Of a stretch of 64,000 bases of DNA, positions 10,465 through 22,866 are shown one piece after another (the stretch's first letter is position 1; each line of letters begins with the position of its first letter). A program made the position numbers and the translations under genes. Source of the stretch: Niebla homalea (taxonomy: Eukaryota; Ascomycota; Lecanoromycetes; Lecanorales; Ramalinaceae); NCBI GenBank assembly GCA_019925105.1, contig JAHGAU010000006.1, forward strand, positions 558,001-622,000. Direction: 5' to 3'. The notes beneath the pieces are model-generated. The model was not told where the DNA came from, made no database searches, and worked only from the letters and a program-made list of their open reading frames with translations.

Positions 10465-12466
10465 ATGTCACAAAACCTGTCCCCTACCTCTCCTCGTTCC
10501 CCCTCGAACAATTCCTTTCCTATTCCACTACCCTCCACCCGATCCCAACATACACCAAGCGTCATATCCTCAAGGGTGACCGACGTTGGATCAGAAGATG
10601 GGGACGATTTCTTCTCCGATGGCGTCGGATCTGGCCTCCGACCCGGTACAGGAGCATCAACAGATCCCAATCGCCCAGGCTCCGCTCTATCTTCGCAGAC
10701 TCGGTCGACGAGAGCCCCGCCCTCACGGCGCGGCTTAGGCTCGCCAGGATCGCTCAACACTCCTCGAGCTGGTGGGATTCAAGGATTGGGAGGGTCAGTC
10801 AGCAATCCGAGTCGGCCAGGAAGTTCCACTAGCAGAACGTCTCGCACTCATGTCCCTTCTCTTGCTTCGCACGCCTTCTTCAAGCCCATGAGTTCGCAGA
10901 GGTTGCAAGCTCAACGGTCTGCACGCCCGTCACGCGGCCAGACCTCTGTGAAGTCCGAGGGGATGAGTGACGCTGCCTCCAATACAAACCGGCATAGCCT
11001 TGCAACCGATGCGACAGAAGTCCAATTTCCTGCATTGAGACTAGATCACGGAGCGCCGCCGACCTCAAGAGGCACAGAGTACACCCGAGACGATGATCGC
11101 ACTACCTTCAACGCCAGTCCTGAGGGCAAAGCCACACTCGGCAGTCTGGGTGGAAGTGAGCGACCACTACAGCAGTCAATGTACGTGAACGTCGAGGACG
11201 AACCCGTGAATGATATGCCGTCAAGATCACACCGATCTTTCAGTGCCAATTTTATGCGAATGGGCTCTACTGCTCGCAAGGAGACTCAAGGTCAAGAACG
11301 TCGTCAATCTTCGGACGATGCCCCTTCATTTGAGAAACCTCGACAGGAATTTACGCACAAGGCCGGCATCAACTATCAGTATTTCTCGGGCAACACGGTC
11401 TTCTGCTGGGGTGGACGCTGGCAGAACACTCGTGATCGACCCATTAACGTTGCTAGCGGTATCATTGTAGTGTTGCCTTCTATCCTGTTCCTGATTTATT
11501 CGTACGTCTCGTTCAATTCAAGGACGCGATTGTTGCTAACGAATGGCATAGAGGGCCCTATCTATCTGATGAGGCATCTCCGGCGGTTCCCTTCTTCTTT
11601 GCTTACCTCTTTTTTATTTGCATATCTTCTTTCGTACATGCATCGGTTACGGATCCTGGCGTATGTAGACTCAGCCGGGTTTGTTTTATCTCCATTTGCT
11701 AATGGCTTTGTAGATTCTCCCTCGCAATCTGCATCCGCTGCCGCCTTTGGAGTCCGACGACCCTCTTTCAATCCCTCCGCCTCTAACGCAATGGACGACG
11801 ATTCAATCGGCGGGCACGCCAAACGCTGCAATGGATGTCCCAACCAAGTACTGTAAGACTTGTAGTATTTGGCGGCCGCCGCGGTGTCACCACTGCCGGG
11901 TGTGTGATAATTGCATTGAGAATCAGGATCATCACTGCGTGTGGATCAACAACTGTGTAGGGCGGCGCAATTACCGATTCTTCTTCAGCTTCATTGGCTT
12001 TGGCACTCTCCTTGGAATCTTTCTCATGTTTGGCAGCCTCGGGCATTGCTTACGATACGCATCGTCCAATCACGTTTCGTTTTCTAAATCTATTGATGTC
12101 AACCGCGTTCCTTTCGCCCTATTCCTCTACGGTATCCTCGCCACACCATACCCAGCTTGCCTCTGGGCCTATCATCTCTGGCTCATTGGACGTGGAGAGA
12201 CTACCAGGGAGTATCTCAACTCGCACAAGTTTGCCAAAAAGGACCGACATCGACCGTTCACCCAGGGCAGACTCCTAAAGAACTGGCTGGTTGTATTTCT
12301 ACGGCCGCGAGGTCCAACTTACCTACAGTTCAAGAATCAACATCAGGAAGGCGATCCTCGCTTTGGACCAAGGAGAGGTAAGATGCAGGCCCGGATAGGA
12401 GTCAAGGCTGAGCAGCAAGCTGGTGGGCTGGAATTGCAGAATGTCGCTGTGCACAAAACGACTTGA
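10465..12466 (+). CDS. ERF2: DHHC palmitoyltransferase, Erf2 type
   Basis: Three exons (10465-11501, 11552-11660, 11714-12466) give 1899 nt, 632 residues. A long Ser/Pro-rich N-terminus of about 300 residues precedes the catalytic part. The first membrane helices (IIVVLPSILFLIYS and FFFAYLFFICISSFVHASV) lead to TDPGILPRNLHPLPP. The DHHC cysteine-rich domain follows (KYCKTCSIWRPPRCHHCRVCDNCIENQDHHCVWINNCVG, described here in shortened form: catalytic DHHC followed by VWINNCVG). Two more membrane segments come next. The enzyme attaches palmitate to cysteines; in yeast Erf2 with Erf4 modifies Ras at the ER. The Erf2 assignment rests on the TDPG-ILPRN region and length. The start is the first in-frame ATG after an upstream out-of-context stretch. 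Confidence 0.9.
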
Positions 12467-13022
12467 AAGTTGTATTTGATCATTGATCAGCGTCATGAGC
12501 TGGAGGCTTATTATATTGCTCTTGAACTTTGGATTTGTATATGTAGCTTTCTACAGCATGGTGTATAAACAAAGGGGACAGGGATGGGGAAAAAAGTGGC
12601 TGATTCTTGGGAAATCGCTATGATAGACAGAAAACCTACCGTCAGTCTATCACTATACTAATGCTATTATTAATCAATTCAAATGACATGGTGGTTGAAT
12701 TCAAGTGTCCGTGGAATGCATTGTGATTATTGGGTGAAACCAAAGTGTTGTCGATTTGGCGGGTGACTATGTATAATGGGAATTATCATCTCTGCAGCTT
12801 GACACTTTGTCACCGACGAACCATTCACTCTACCGTCCCACCACCACCCACTACTTATTCTCCCAGAGCCATGAAAATTCTTCTCCTTCTCTCATATTTC
12901 CCAGAACAATTCTCACAAACTCGTACGTACCCACATACTCAATTGCAAGAACCAGCTCATCTTTCATCTATTCAACCGCAACATCCCAACATCATATCCA
13001 GCAACTGCACGTGATACACGCG
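12467..13022. promoter_or_regulatory. Intergenic region upstream of the AWS/SET gene, 556 bp
   Basis: It holds the 3' flank of ERF2 and the probable promoter of the SET gene. The SET frame stays open from 12807, but the ATG at 13023 is preferred because the upstream stretch reads like leader DNA rich in CACCAC/TTCTCC. Confidence 0.45.
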
Positions 13023-15341
13023 ATGTCGTCCGTCCTTAACACTTTAAAGGGCTACTTGAGTCCTAGTCCTCGTCCAAACCCCGAAAAATCGCGTCCGAAG
13101 GGTCAGCAGACCATAGAGATCATGTTCTCTCACCAGCGTGCTCTGAATGCGTCCAGGCAAACTTTGACCCCGCCCTCGCTCACCACAGCATCCAGCGCAG
13201 AAGACCGCTCTAGTGAGCCTAAAGACCCGTTCATCACTCCCAGGGAACAGTCCACTCCCACAAATATCCTCAAAAACAGCTTGGAAACCAATGATGATGT
13301 GAAAACAAATCTATTCCACCCGAATCCAACAGGTACCGACGCGGGGCCCTGTAATGTATCTGGCGCAATATTGGTGGAGGCTGTGGATCACGCTGAGCAG
13401 GAGCTACTGACAACGAGTATGGACGGTTTAGACCCACTTTGGGGCATGGGTCAGATGGCGATGGGCAATCCACCTGTAACCTCCGAAGGGCAAATTCAGG
13501 ATACCAGACAGGCATCAAAAGCTATGAAGGTCTTGGGTAGTGCCGCTCAAAGGGCTAAGAAAGCTATTGGAAAGAGCATGCAGCACCACGCGCAGCCAGA
13601 AGTCAGCAAAACAGCAGCTTCCTCTAGGCCACAGAGATCTAGTCCAAAGCGCCCCGACCTTCATGCCGTCACGCAAGATACGCCTTCATTCGAGACGCCC
13701 TCTATCGAGGAGCCTGCTAGAAAGCGATTGCGGCCTTCAGAAAACGGAAAACAGAAAGAAGCAACCCAACAGAACCTCGCCTCAACCCCTCAATTAGCAA
13801 AGAAGCCGACCAAGCCATGGCTCCATCATGGTCTCTTCCTTGGACAAGATTTTACTGACAGTAAGCCAAAGTCGAAGCACACGTTGGTGTCTACGGAGCC
13901 CGAAAAGAAGCTGAACTCCATTTTGCCACGACCCATGTTTGCCAAGGGAAAGCTTTTGGAAGATCCACACGCACAACTGGACTTCAAACTACCTTTTGAT
14001 GTTTTTTCGCCACTTCCGCCAGGGCAACCAAAGCCTGATGATTGGAAGAAGTCAACGAGAAGTAAGCTCTCCTTCTCCCAGTGTTTAGCTTCGACTAATT
14101 TTCCTAGACCAATTTAGTGATGATGCTGCTGCAGTGTGGAAGAAAATGAAACACGTAGAGCACTCTGCCTGTAGCTGTAATCCTCAGATCGGCTGCGACG
14201 AGGGTTGTGTGAATCGACATATGATGTATGAATGTGATGATTCGAATTGTAATGTTGGCCAGGACAAATGCGCCAATCGCCCATTCGCAGACCTCAGGAA
14301 TCGCATCAAAGCCGAGTGTACAAAGTCTGGACAGGCGTACAACATTGGCGTTGAGACAGTAAAGACGGCAGATCGTGGTTTCGGTATCCGAGCGACTCGA
14401 AGTTTCGAACCAGGCCAAATCATCACCGAGTATAATGGCGAGATCATTACGAGAGACGAATGCCAGATGCGAATGCACACCAAGTACAAGGATGAAAAGG
14501 TGTATCATCATCAATATCATTCACCAAGTACCAAGCTAACATTGCATAATAGTGCTACTATCTTATGGATTTCGAGCAGAACATGGTCCTCGACGCGACC
14601 AAAGGCAGCGTTGCTCGCTTTGTCAACCACTCCTGCGCCCCGAATTGTCGGATGGAGAAATACACTGTCAACAACGTCCCACGTGTCGCCTTATTCGCTG
14701 GCGACAAGGGCATCACGACTGGTGACGAACTCACGTACGATTACAAATTCTGTAATTTCAGCATGGAAAATGTCCAGAAATGTTACTGTGGAGCTGAGAA
14801 TTGCCGTGGTTACCTGGGCAAGAAGCCAAAGGAGGCCAAGGAGCCTAAGGACGCCTTGAATCCCCTCACTACCCGAAACAAGCGCAAAGTCGGAGATATG
14901 CTGGAGGGTGCAGTCGACGGCATCAAAGAGGCTATCGGCGTCACGAAGAAGCCAAAGCTTATGCCAAAGGCCCCAAAGACCGGAGTCGCCGTCGCCGAAT
15001 CCAGCAAGCCAAAGAAGCTCACCAAACAGCCAAAACCGGCCAAGGAGAAGCCGCTCCCCAAGGGTTGGATCTACCCTGATCAACCGGCCGATTTCACCAA
15101 GAAAATCTTCGAAGCGGACCCAGAGGCCGTCTTGCGCGCCAACAAGCGCAAGAGGAAGGCGGAGGAGAAGGGGGCAACTGTGCAGGAGCCGGCGCCGAAA
15201 CGTCCAAAGCCATCGGAAGCTTATGAGCCGGAAGCTTCTGAGCCGGAAGCTTCTGAGCCGGAACCTTTTGAGCCGGAACCTTTTGAGCCGGACCTTTCAA
15301 TGCCGGCATACGTCGTGGAGGAGACACGCGGTGGGTGGTAA
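13023..15341 (+). CDS. AWS-SET-postSET histone lysine methyltransferase (Ash1/Set2-like)
   Basis: Three exons (13023-14061, 14108-14499, 14553-15341) give 2220 nt, 739 residues. The N-terminal ~350 residues are low-complexity. A Cys-rich AWS region follows (HSACSCNPQIGCDEGC, then CDDSNCNVGQDKCANR). The SET domain has FGIRATRSFEPGQIITEYNGE, the NHSC motif (RFVNHSCAPNCRM) and GDELTYDY. A post-SET zinc motif comes next (CYCGAENCRGYLG). Together these are diagnostic of the Ash1/NSD/Set2 group, which methylates H3K36. The lack of visible WW or SRI domains favours an Ash1-like role over Set2, but this is inference. The C-terminus is Lys-rich, with an acidic GluPro repeat that ends the protein. Confidence 0.9.
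15225..15297. repeat. 15-bp tandem repeat in the SET gene C-terminus
   Basis: Two copies of GAGCCGGAAGCTTCT, two of the variant GAGCCGGAACCTTTT and a partial fifth copy lie head to tail, in frame. They encode EPEAS and EPEPF repeats at the acidic end of the SET protein. Confidence 0.9.
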
Positions 15342-15896
15342 GGGGGTGAGGACGGTGGGGCAGGGGGGGCGGGGGCTTGAGGAAGGAGAGGGGGGGGGAA
15401 TTGTGACGATTTGCGGACGGGGAGGTGGGTGACGATCCTTTGGGAACAGCAGGCCTGTGTGGCGATGGACGCGGCGGATCCAACGGGTATTGTGGCGACC
15501 CCTTGGGGTTGCCTGACCAGTTGTTGATCCCGCCCTCCATTCGCCATGCAGGTCTGTGGGTGGAGGGAAACCGGCATTGTGGATCCCTTTGGGGGGACTG
15601 GCCGGATTCCCTCCACCCCACAGAGCAAGCATTGTAGCATGCATTTGTCGGAGCGTGCATCATGTAGTTTTTGCAATCAATGATTTTGTTCAACATCACG
15701 TGCTTCGTTTGCTGTCTAGCTAAGCCTGATCTACGACCTGCGTAGTGTTCTTCCAGATATCCTAGTCCCGAAATCGATATATCAAACCATAACCTAGACC
15801 CAGATCAACCCCCTTTGCTAACCCCTCACCCTATTCCCAACCCTCACCACAGTCCCCTGCCACACCCCCTCCCAAGCAATCATCCCCGCCAGATAC
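15342..15896. other. Convergent intergenic region with a G-rich tract
   Basis: This is 555 bp between two 3' ends. Positions 15341-15430 of the plus strand hold at least five G runs of three or more within 60 bases, compatible with G-quadruplex formation. From about 15780 the plus strand is very C/A-rich, leading into the low-complexity minus gene. No coding signal is seen. Confidence 0.5.
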
Positions 15897-17264
15897 CTAC
15901 CTACCTAACTCCCCTAAACCCCCCACCACCTCCTCAGTCAACCTAACAACCTCCCCGACAGCCCTCCCCAAACACCCCATCCCCTCTTCCTCCCCCCGCA
16001 CAACCATCCTCAACACCCTCCCCACCTCCTTCTCAACCAACCGCTCAACATCCCTCACCCGCTCCCCCCACTGCTCCGCCTCATGCCGTACCCAATAACT
16101 CGGCAGCGGCGGCCTGCTGCGGGTCCGCTGCTGCTGCTGCTGCTGCTGAGTGTGCGGGTCCCACCGGGTTGTCGTCCGCGGCGGGTGCGTCTCCGTGAGG
16201 GGGGCAGATGACGACGAAGAAGGCGGCGGCGGTGGCAGCAGCAAGCCCAACATCGCGCGCGCTTTGGAGGGGATGGAGAGGCTGTTCCGACGAGTGCTAC
16301 GACGGAGGGGGTGCGGTGGTGGTGGTGGTGAGACGTGCGGGGCCAGCGCGGGGGAGGTGGTGGACGTGGTGGGTGGGTAGTGGAGGGGGTGTTGTTGCTG
16401 CTGCTGGTGTTGCTGGGTTGGGGGGTGGGATGGTGGTGATGGTGCTGGTGGTGGCGCAGATGGTGAGGCAGTTGCGCCGGAGGAGGCAGTGCGCACACCC
16501 GCGTTGTTGAGGAGGGAGGGGAGGTGTTGCTGGCAGAGGAGGGTGGCGTGCAGGGAGGAGAGGAGGGGAAGGGGGGTGGAGGGGAAGATTTGTTGGAGGG
16601 AGATGGTGGTGTTGGTGGGTGGGGAACGGGAGCCGGGTTTGCTGTTCGAGGGATCGCGGAGGGAGGGAGCGTGGTCGTCGGAGAGCTGAAGTAGCTGATG
16701 TAGTGCCGGGTCGTCGAGGTGGAGTTTTGGCTCAGAAGATTGGCTGCGGAGCGCGGTTTCAAGGTTGGTGAGAATTTGGGGACTGATATGTGTGCGTGGT
16801 GAAGCAGATTTCGGAGGCGGCGGAGAGGAGAAGGGGATGGGTGTAGAAGGGCGATTCCTTGCATAGGCGGGAGGGGTTTGGCGGACTGTGTTTGTTTCAA
16901 GTAGGGAAGATGCAGGTCTAGTGGCCAAGCGTCCCTTGGGCGTTGGTGAGCCGGAGCTCGGAGGCGTTATGGACCATGTGCTTCGGCTCCTAATGCGATT
17001 GAAGGCTTTTTGCTCTCGCGCTTCCTGGCTTAGCTTTGCGGTTGCAGTACCTGCTTGGGCGATGGATCGAGGAGGTGAAGGTCTATCGCTGTAGTAATCT
17101 GGAGATGAGCGATCCGGCGACGTTGGAGGCGTGTCGAGGTAGAGGTTGCGTGGAGTGCTTGTACTGCTGATCCGCGGAGCTGTTGAGCCTGCCGTGGTGT
17201 CTGCTGGACTTGTGTTTGCTCGTCGCCGCAGGATGGACGTCATACGAGGCTTGGATGGACTCAT
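15897..17264 (-). CDS. Low-complexity Pro/Ser/His-rich protein, unrecognised
   Basis: One open frame of 455 residues from the ATG at 17264. The first half is Ser/Thr/Pro-rich with many SP/TP sites (TPPTSPDRSSPDYYSDRPSPP). The middle is Pro/His/Gln-rich, encoded by CTG/CAC microsatellite-like DNA. The last 70 residues form a likely amphipathic helix region (VERLVEKEVGRVLRMVVRGEEEG and GEVVRLTEEVVGGLGELGR). I do not recognise it. The strong base bias of the middle part could come from repeat expansion. The long frame and the ordered C-terminus argue that it is a real gene, perhaps a cytoskeletal or signalling scaffold; no function is assigned. Confidence 0.6.
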   Translation of the reverse strand: MSPSKPRMTSILRRRANTSPADTTAGSTAPRISSTSTPRNLYLDTPPTSPDRSSPDYYSDRPSPPRSIAQAGTATAKLSQEAREQKAFNRIRSRSTWSITPPSSGSPTPKGRLATRPASSLLETNTVRQTPPAYARNRPSTPIPFSSPPPPKSASPRTHISPQILTNLETALRSQSSEPKLHLDDPALHQLLQLSDDHAPSLRDPSNSKPGSRSPPTNTTISLQQIFPSTPLPLLSSLHATLLCQQHLPSLLNNAGVRTASSGATASPSAPPPAPSPPSHPPTQQHQQQQQHPLHYPPTTSTTSPALAPHVSPPPPPHPLRRSTRRNSLSIPSKARAMLGLLLPPPPPSSSSSAPLTETHPPRTTTRWDPHTQQQQQQQRTRSRPPLPSYWVRHEAEQWGERVRDVERLVEKEVGRVLRMVVRGEEEGMGCLGRAVGEVVRLTEEVVGGLGELGR

Positions 17265-17298
17265 TGTCACAATTTGCTTTTGCTCATATTAGCCTCAA

Positions 17299-18171
17299 TT
17301 ATGGATAAACGAGGGATGCTTTCATGGCAAATACCGCTTCTTCAATCGTCTCCTCTTCCTCGGCAAAATCCGGTAACAAGCTTGGCTTCCGTCGAGAAGG
17401 CTCAGAGTAACAGAGCCTGTTATTTCGGACCGGCTGATTCATTTCTTCGATCCATTGGCTCCAGTCACAGTCCATTTCTTGGCCGTCTCGTAGGCGTATG
17501 GGTGTGCCCCAAAGAGCGTCTTGCTCGATTCCCATTGCTCGACACGGTTCAGGCTCATACGAAAGACGACGACGGGGCAGCCAGGCCGTTTGATCTTGAT
17601 CTTGCTTGTGATTGAGAGTGGTATAGATAGGAGACGGCGTTGGAGAGAAGATATCAGGACGAGGGGTGTCATCATCGTTGGCCGAGGAATGCCCAGCAGA
17701 ATTCACATGGTTAATATGAGTCAGTGGCTGGTAGACAAAGGGGGAGCGCAACGCGATGGAATGGCTTAGTATATCCAAAGATCGGTGTGCTTCCTGTGGG
17801 GAACCAGTGGCTGGAGGTGCTTGATGTCGCACGTTTTGGTGTTCTCCACTTACTGTCGAAAGGTTGGACGACGGTTTTGATGAAGGGACCCATGCACGGT
17901 GCTTGATTTTGGGCTCCCCAAATTGTGAACCGTCTGAAAGAGGAGAGATATAGTCGACCAATGAGTTGGCGGTCACAGACGCATCTCGACAGCAGTACGA
18001 GGCAATATGCCCACGACTGAAGGCCTCTTTGGACTCGTAGAGACCATCTGAGGGGTGAGGGAGCGCACAAAGGGGGCAAATGATGTCTTGCGGGAATTCA
18101 AGAGGAAGAGAAGCACAAGCAAATGAATAAGGTGACAAGATCTCCTCGTCTTTAAAGCGGCAGAAGGCCAT
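17299..18171 (-). CDS. Unrecognised protein with Cys-rich N-terminal region
   Basis: One frame of 290 residues if it starts at MAFCRFKDEE (ATG 18171); an earlier in-frame start would add about 16 hydrophobic residues. The N-terminal 80 residues hold six cysteines, including CPLC and SYCC spaced as if for metal binding (IICPLCALPHPSDGL, then GHIASYCCRDAS). The rest is Ser/Pro-rich, ending in an acidic-hydrophobic segment (DFAEEEETIEEAVFAMKASLVYP). It lies 34 bp downstream of the start of the neighbouring minus-strand gene. I do not recognise a family; a zinc-binding role is only suggested by the cysteines. Confidence 0.6.
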   Translation of the reverse strand: MAFCRFKDEEILSPYSFACASLPLEFPQDIICPLCALPHPSDGLYESKEAFSRGHIASYCCRDASVTANSLVDYISPLSDGSQFGEPKIKHRAWVPSSKPSSNLSTVSGEHQNVRHQAPPATGSPQEAHRSLDILSHSIALRSPFVYQPLTHINHVNSAGHSSANDDDTPRPDIFSPTPSPIYTTLNHKQDQDQTAWLPRRRLSYEPEPCRAMGIEQDALWGTPIRLRDGQEMDCDWSQWIEEMNQPVRNNRLCYSEPSRRKPSLLPDFAEEEETIEEAVFAMKASLVYP

Positions 18172-19113
18172 GACTGCATTAAAGAATAGATACGAATTGA
18201 CGCACAACAGAAAACGCACATCGCGCCTTTAAAATGTACAGACTCGCTCGTATAAACATGGAGGCGAGGGGCGACCGAATGCATTCCTCGCCTGGTCACC
18301 CGAACAATACCTTTGTCTTCTCGAGGGTGTACCTCAACGGCAAGGGGCTTTTTACCTTGCAGATGTTGGCTATATCTTTCGTTTGTAGCATGCCAAATAC
18401 TCAAGAAATGGTGATGGTTTCAGGTTTGCTGTTGAGTTTGTAATCCGTACGCCTCGGTACCTTGGTATTCCGTAGTTGATAGTTGACTGGATACCCACTA
18501 ATTACTCAGCGAGATGCCAAGGCTGAGATCTGATGGACTTGAACCTCCCCTGGTCCACGCTCTGTTGCGATCCTTTTTCGATCGGAACATGCCAGTGCCT
18601 GACATCTCGTCGCGGATATAGGACAAGCCTTCGGACCTTTTGAAGACTTTGCCTACTCTTCAGTACGCTAATCGCCATGACGCTGTCGTCATTTCAAGAT
18701 ATTGAATGGACAACAGTAGCTGGTCTACCTGGTCATCATGCCACAGTAAGTCTATCAATACGCATTCCTAATTGTCTGCATGGTCTTCCTATCCGACCAA
18801 GGAACAAAAGATCGCAAAGTTGCCTTTGATTCTTAATGCCGTGCTTCCAATGCATTCGCTGGCTGCTTTGTAAAGCGAAATGAACTAGCGTGAGCACGCA
18901 ATCGCCATGCCGAATTCTGCAAGAAATCGCAAAGCCCACAATGGCGATTCGTCATCACCTATCCGCCCATCTCTTTGGTATTGCGTCTTCAAGTATATCA
19001 TCGTCTTCTTCCCTACGCGTCCCTCAATTCTCCAAAGCAAGACAACATCTTTGTGCCATTTGCCACCCGAAAACTTTCCTTGACACAGCCCTTTCTTCCA
19101 ATTGACCGTCATA
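18172..19113. promoter_or_regulatory. Divergent intergenic region, 942 bp
   Basis: This is upstream of the minus-strand Cys-rich protein and of MET16. A short ORF at 18677 (MTLSSFQDIEW...) has no recognisable similarity. No RNA gene is supported. Confidence 0.45.
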
Positions 19114-20064
19114 ATGGGGGCTTCATCTCCATTCATGGAGGTCGAGAATGAGTATGAGTCTGGATATGTCAGTGGTGCCTCAAGCGAGGCCAGTATGCCT
19201 GAAATTCATTTCACCAAACCTCATCTTGCTTTCTTGAATCGACAATTACAAGGACTTGAACCTCACCGTACGTTGTTCCCGGCCATTGGATTTGACGGTG
19301 TTTCTGACGTGCTGACAGAGATACTGCAATGGTGCATCACCTCCCTGCCCCATCTATATCAAGAGACCGCGTTCGGTCTCACAGGTCTTACCACCCTCGA
19401 CATGCTTTCAAAGATGAACATCCCTAGACCTTCCGTCGTCGATCTGCTTTTCTTCGACACCCTGCACCACTTCACCGAAACATATGACCTGATCGACCGA
19501 GTGCGCGAAAGATATCCGCTGGTCAACGTTCAGATATACAAACCCTCCGGGGCGGAATCGTCAGAAGACTTCGCAGAGCAGCATGGCGAGAGACTATGGG
19601 AGACCAATGATCAGCTGTATGACTGGCTTGCCAAGGTCGAGCCGGCTCAGCGGGCATACCGAGAATTAGGTGTCAATGCAGTCTTGACCGGTCGGCGGCG
19701 GAGCCAAGGGGGCAAGAGGGGCGACATTGCCGTCATCGAGGTTGACGAAGCCGGTCTCATCAAGGTCAATCCGTTCGCCAATTGGTCATTTGAGCAAGTC
19801 AACGAATACGTCAAGGCGAACAATGTGCCGTACAATGCACTTCTCGACCAAGGGTACAAGAGCGTCGGCGATTGGCACTCCACCAAGCCGGTCGAGGCAG
19901 GTGAAGGCGAGCGTGCGGGGCGGTGGCAGGGTCAAGAAAAGACGGAATGTGGGATCCACAACCCACGCTCCAAGTTTGCACAGTTCCTACGTGAGCAGGA
20001 ATTAAAGAAGCAGCAGGAAATTCTTCACCAGGCATTGGAGTCTGGTCTTGCGATTGAAGCCTGA
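19114..20064 (+). CDS. MET16: Phosphoadenylyl-sulfate (PAPS) reductase
   Basis: Two exons (19114-19267, 19319-20064) give 900 nt, 299 residues, the usual length. The join reads LEPHQ-ILQWCITSLPHLYQ. AFGLTGLTTLDML and FFDTLHHFTETYDL are the nucleotide-binding segments. LTGRRRSQGG follows, and the catalytic KTECGIH motif with the active cysteine is near the C-terminus. The enzyme reduces PAPS to sulfite with thioredoxin, in cytosolic sulfate assimilation. The 51-bp intron is a multiple of three and has no stop, so unspliced mRNA would still be open. MET3 follows on the same strand. The stop codon lies within a 35-bp tandem repeat. Confidence 0.95.
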   Translation: MGASSPFMEVENEYESGYVSGASSEASMPEIHFTKPHLAFLNRQLQGLEPHRTLFPAIGFDGVSDVLTEILQWCITSLPHLYQETAFGLTGLTTLDMLSKMNIPRPSVVDLLFFDTLHHFTETYDLIDRVRERYPLVNVQIYKPSGAESSEDFAEQHGERLWETNDQLYDWLAKVEPAQRAYRELGVNAVLTGRRRSQGGKRGDIAVIEVDEAGLIKVNPFANWSFEQVNEYVKANNVPYNALLDQGYKSVGDWHSTKPVEAGEGERAGRWQGQEKTECGIHNPRSKFAQFLREQELKKQQEILHQALESGLAIEA

Positions 20065-20160
20065 CATGAGCGTGCGTCCTAAGTGGTTGGGAAGCCTGAT
20101 ATGAGCGTGCGTCCTGAGTGGTCGGGAAGCCTGACATGAACAGCTGTCCCAAGTGGTTGG
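20056..20160. repeat. 35-bp tandem repeat, three copies, overlapping the MET16 stop codon
   Basis: Units start at 20056, 20091 and 20126, each beginning GAAGCCTGA. Copy 1 contains the last codons and TGA stop of MET16; copies 2 and 3 form the start of the 3' UTR. Copies 1 and 2 are nearly identical, and copy 3 is more diverged in the middle. Confidence 0.9.
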
Positions 20161-22675
<2,515 letters not shown>

Positions 22676-22866
22676 GTAGAAAAAGTGACAATATAGACTT
22701 GCCATGAAAGATCCTCACAATAAGTGAATGATAGATGGAAGGTTTTGGATATATGGATCTAATAAGATGGTTCTCATCAAGCTTGCAATATTGGAATCGC
22801 CAGACAGAAACGTCAAGAACATACAGAATGTGATGAAACAGCACGTTTATATTTGTGTGCTCGCCG

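Noticed and set aside
18530..18580. tRNA-like B box (GGTTCAAGTCC on the minus strand)
   Set aside because: The flanking bases cannot form the T-stem and no acceptor stem or anticodon arm could be built.
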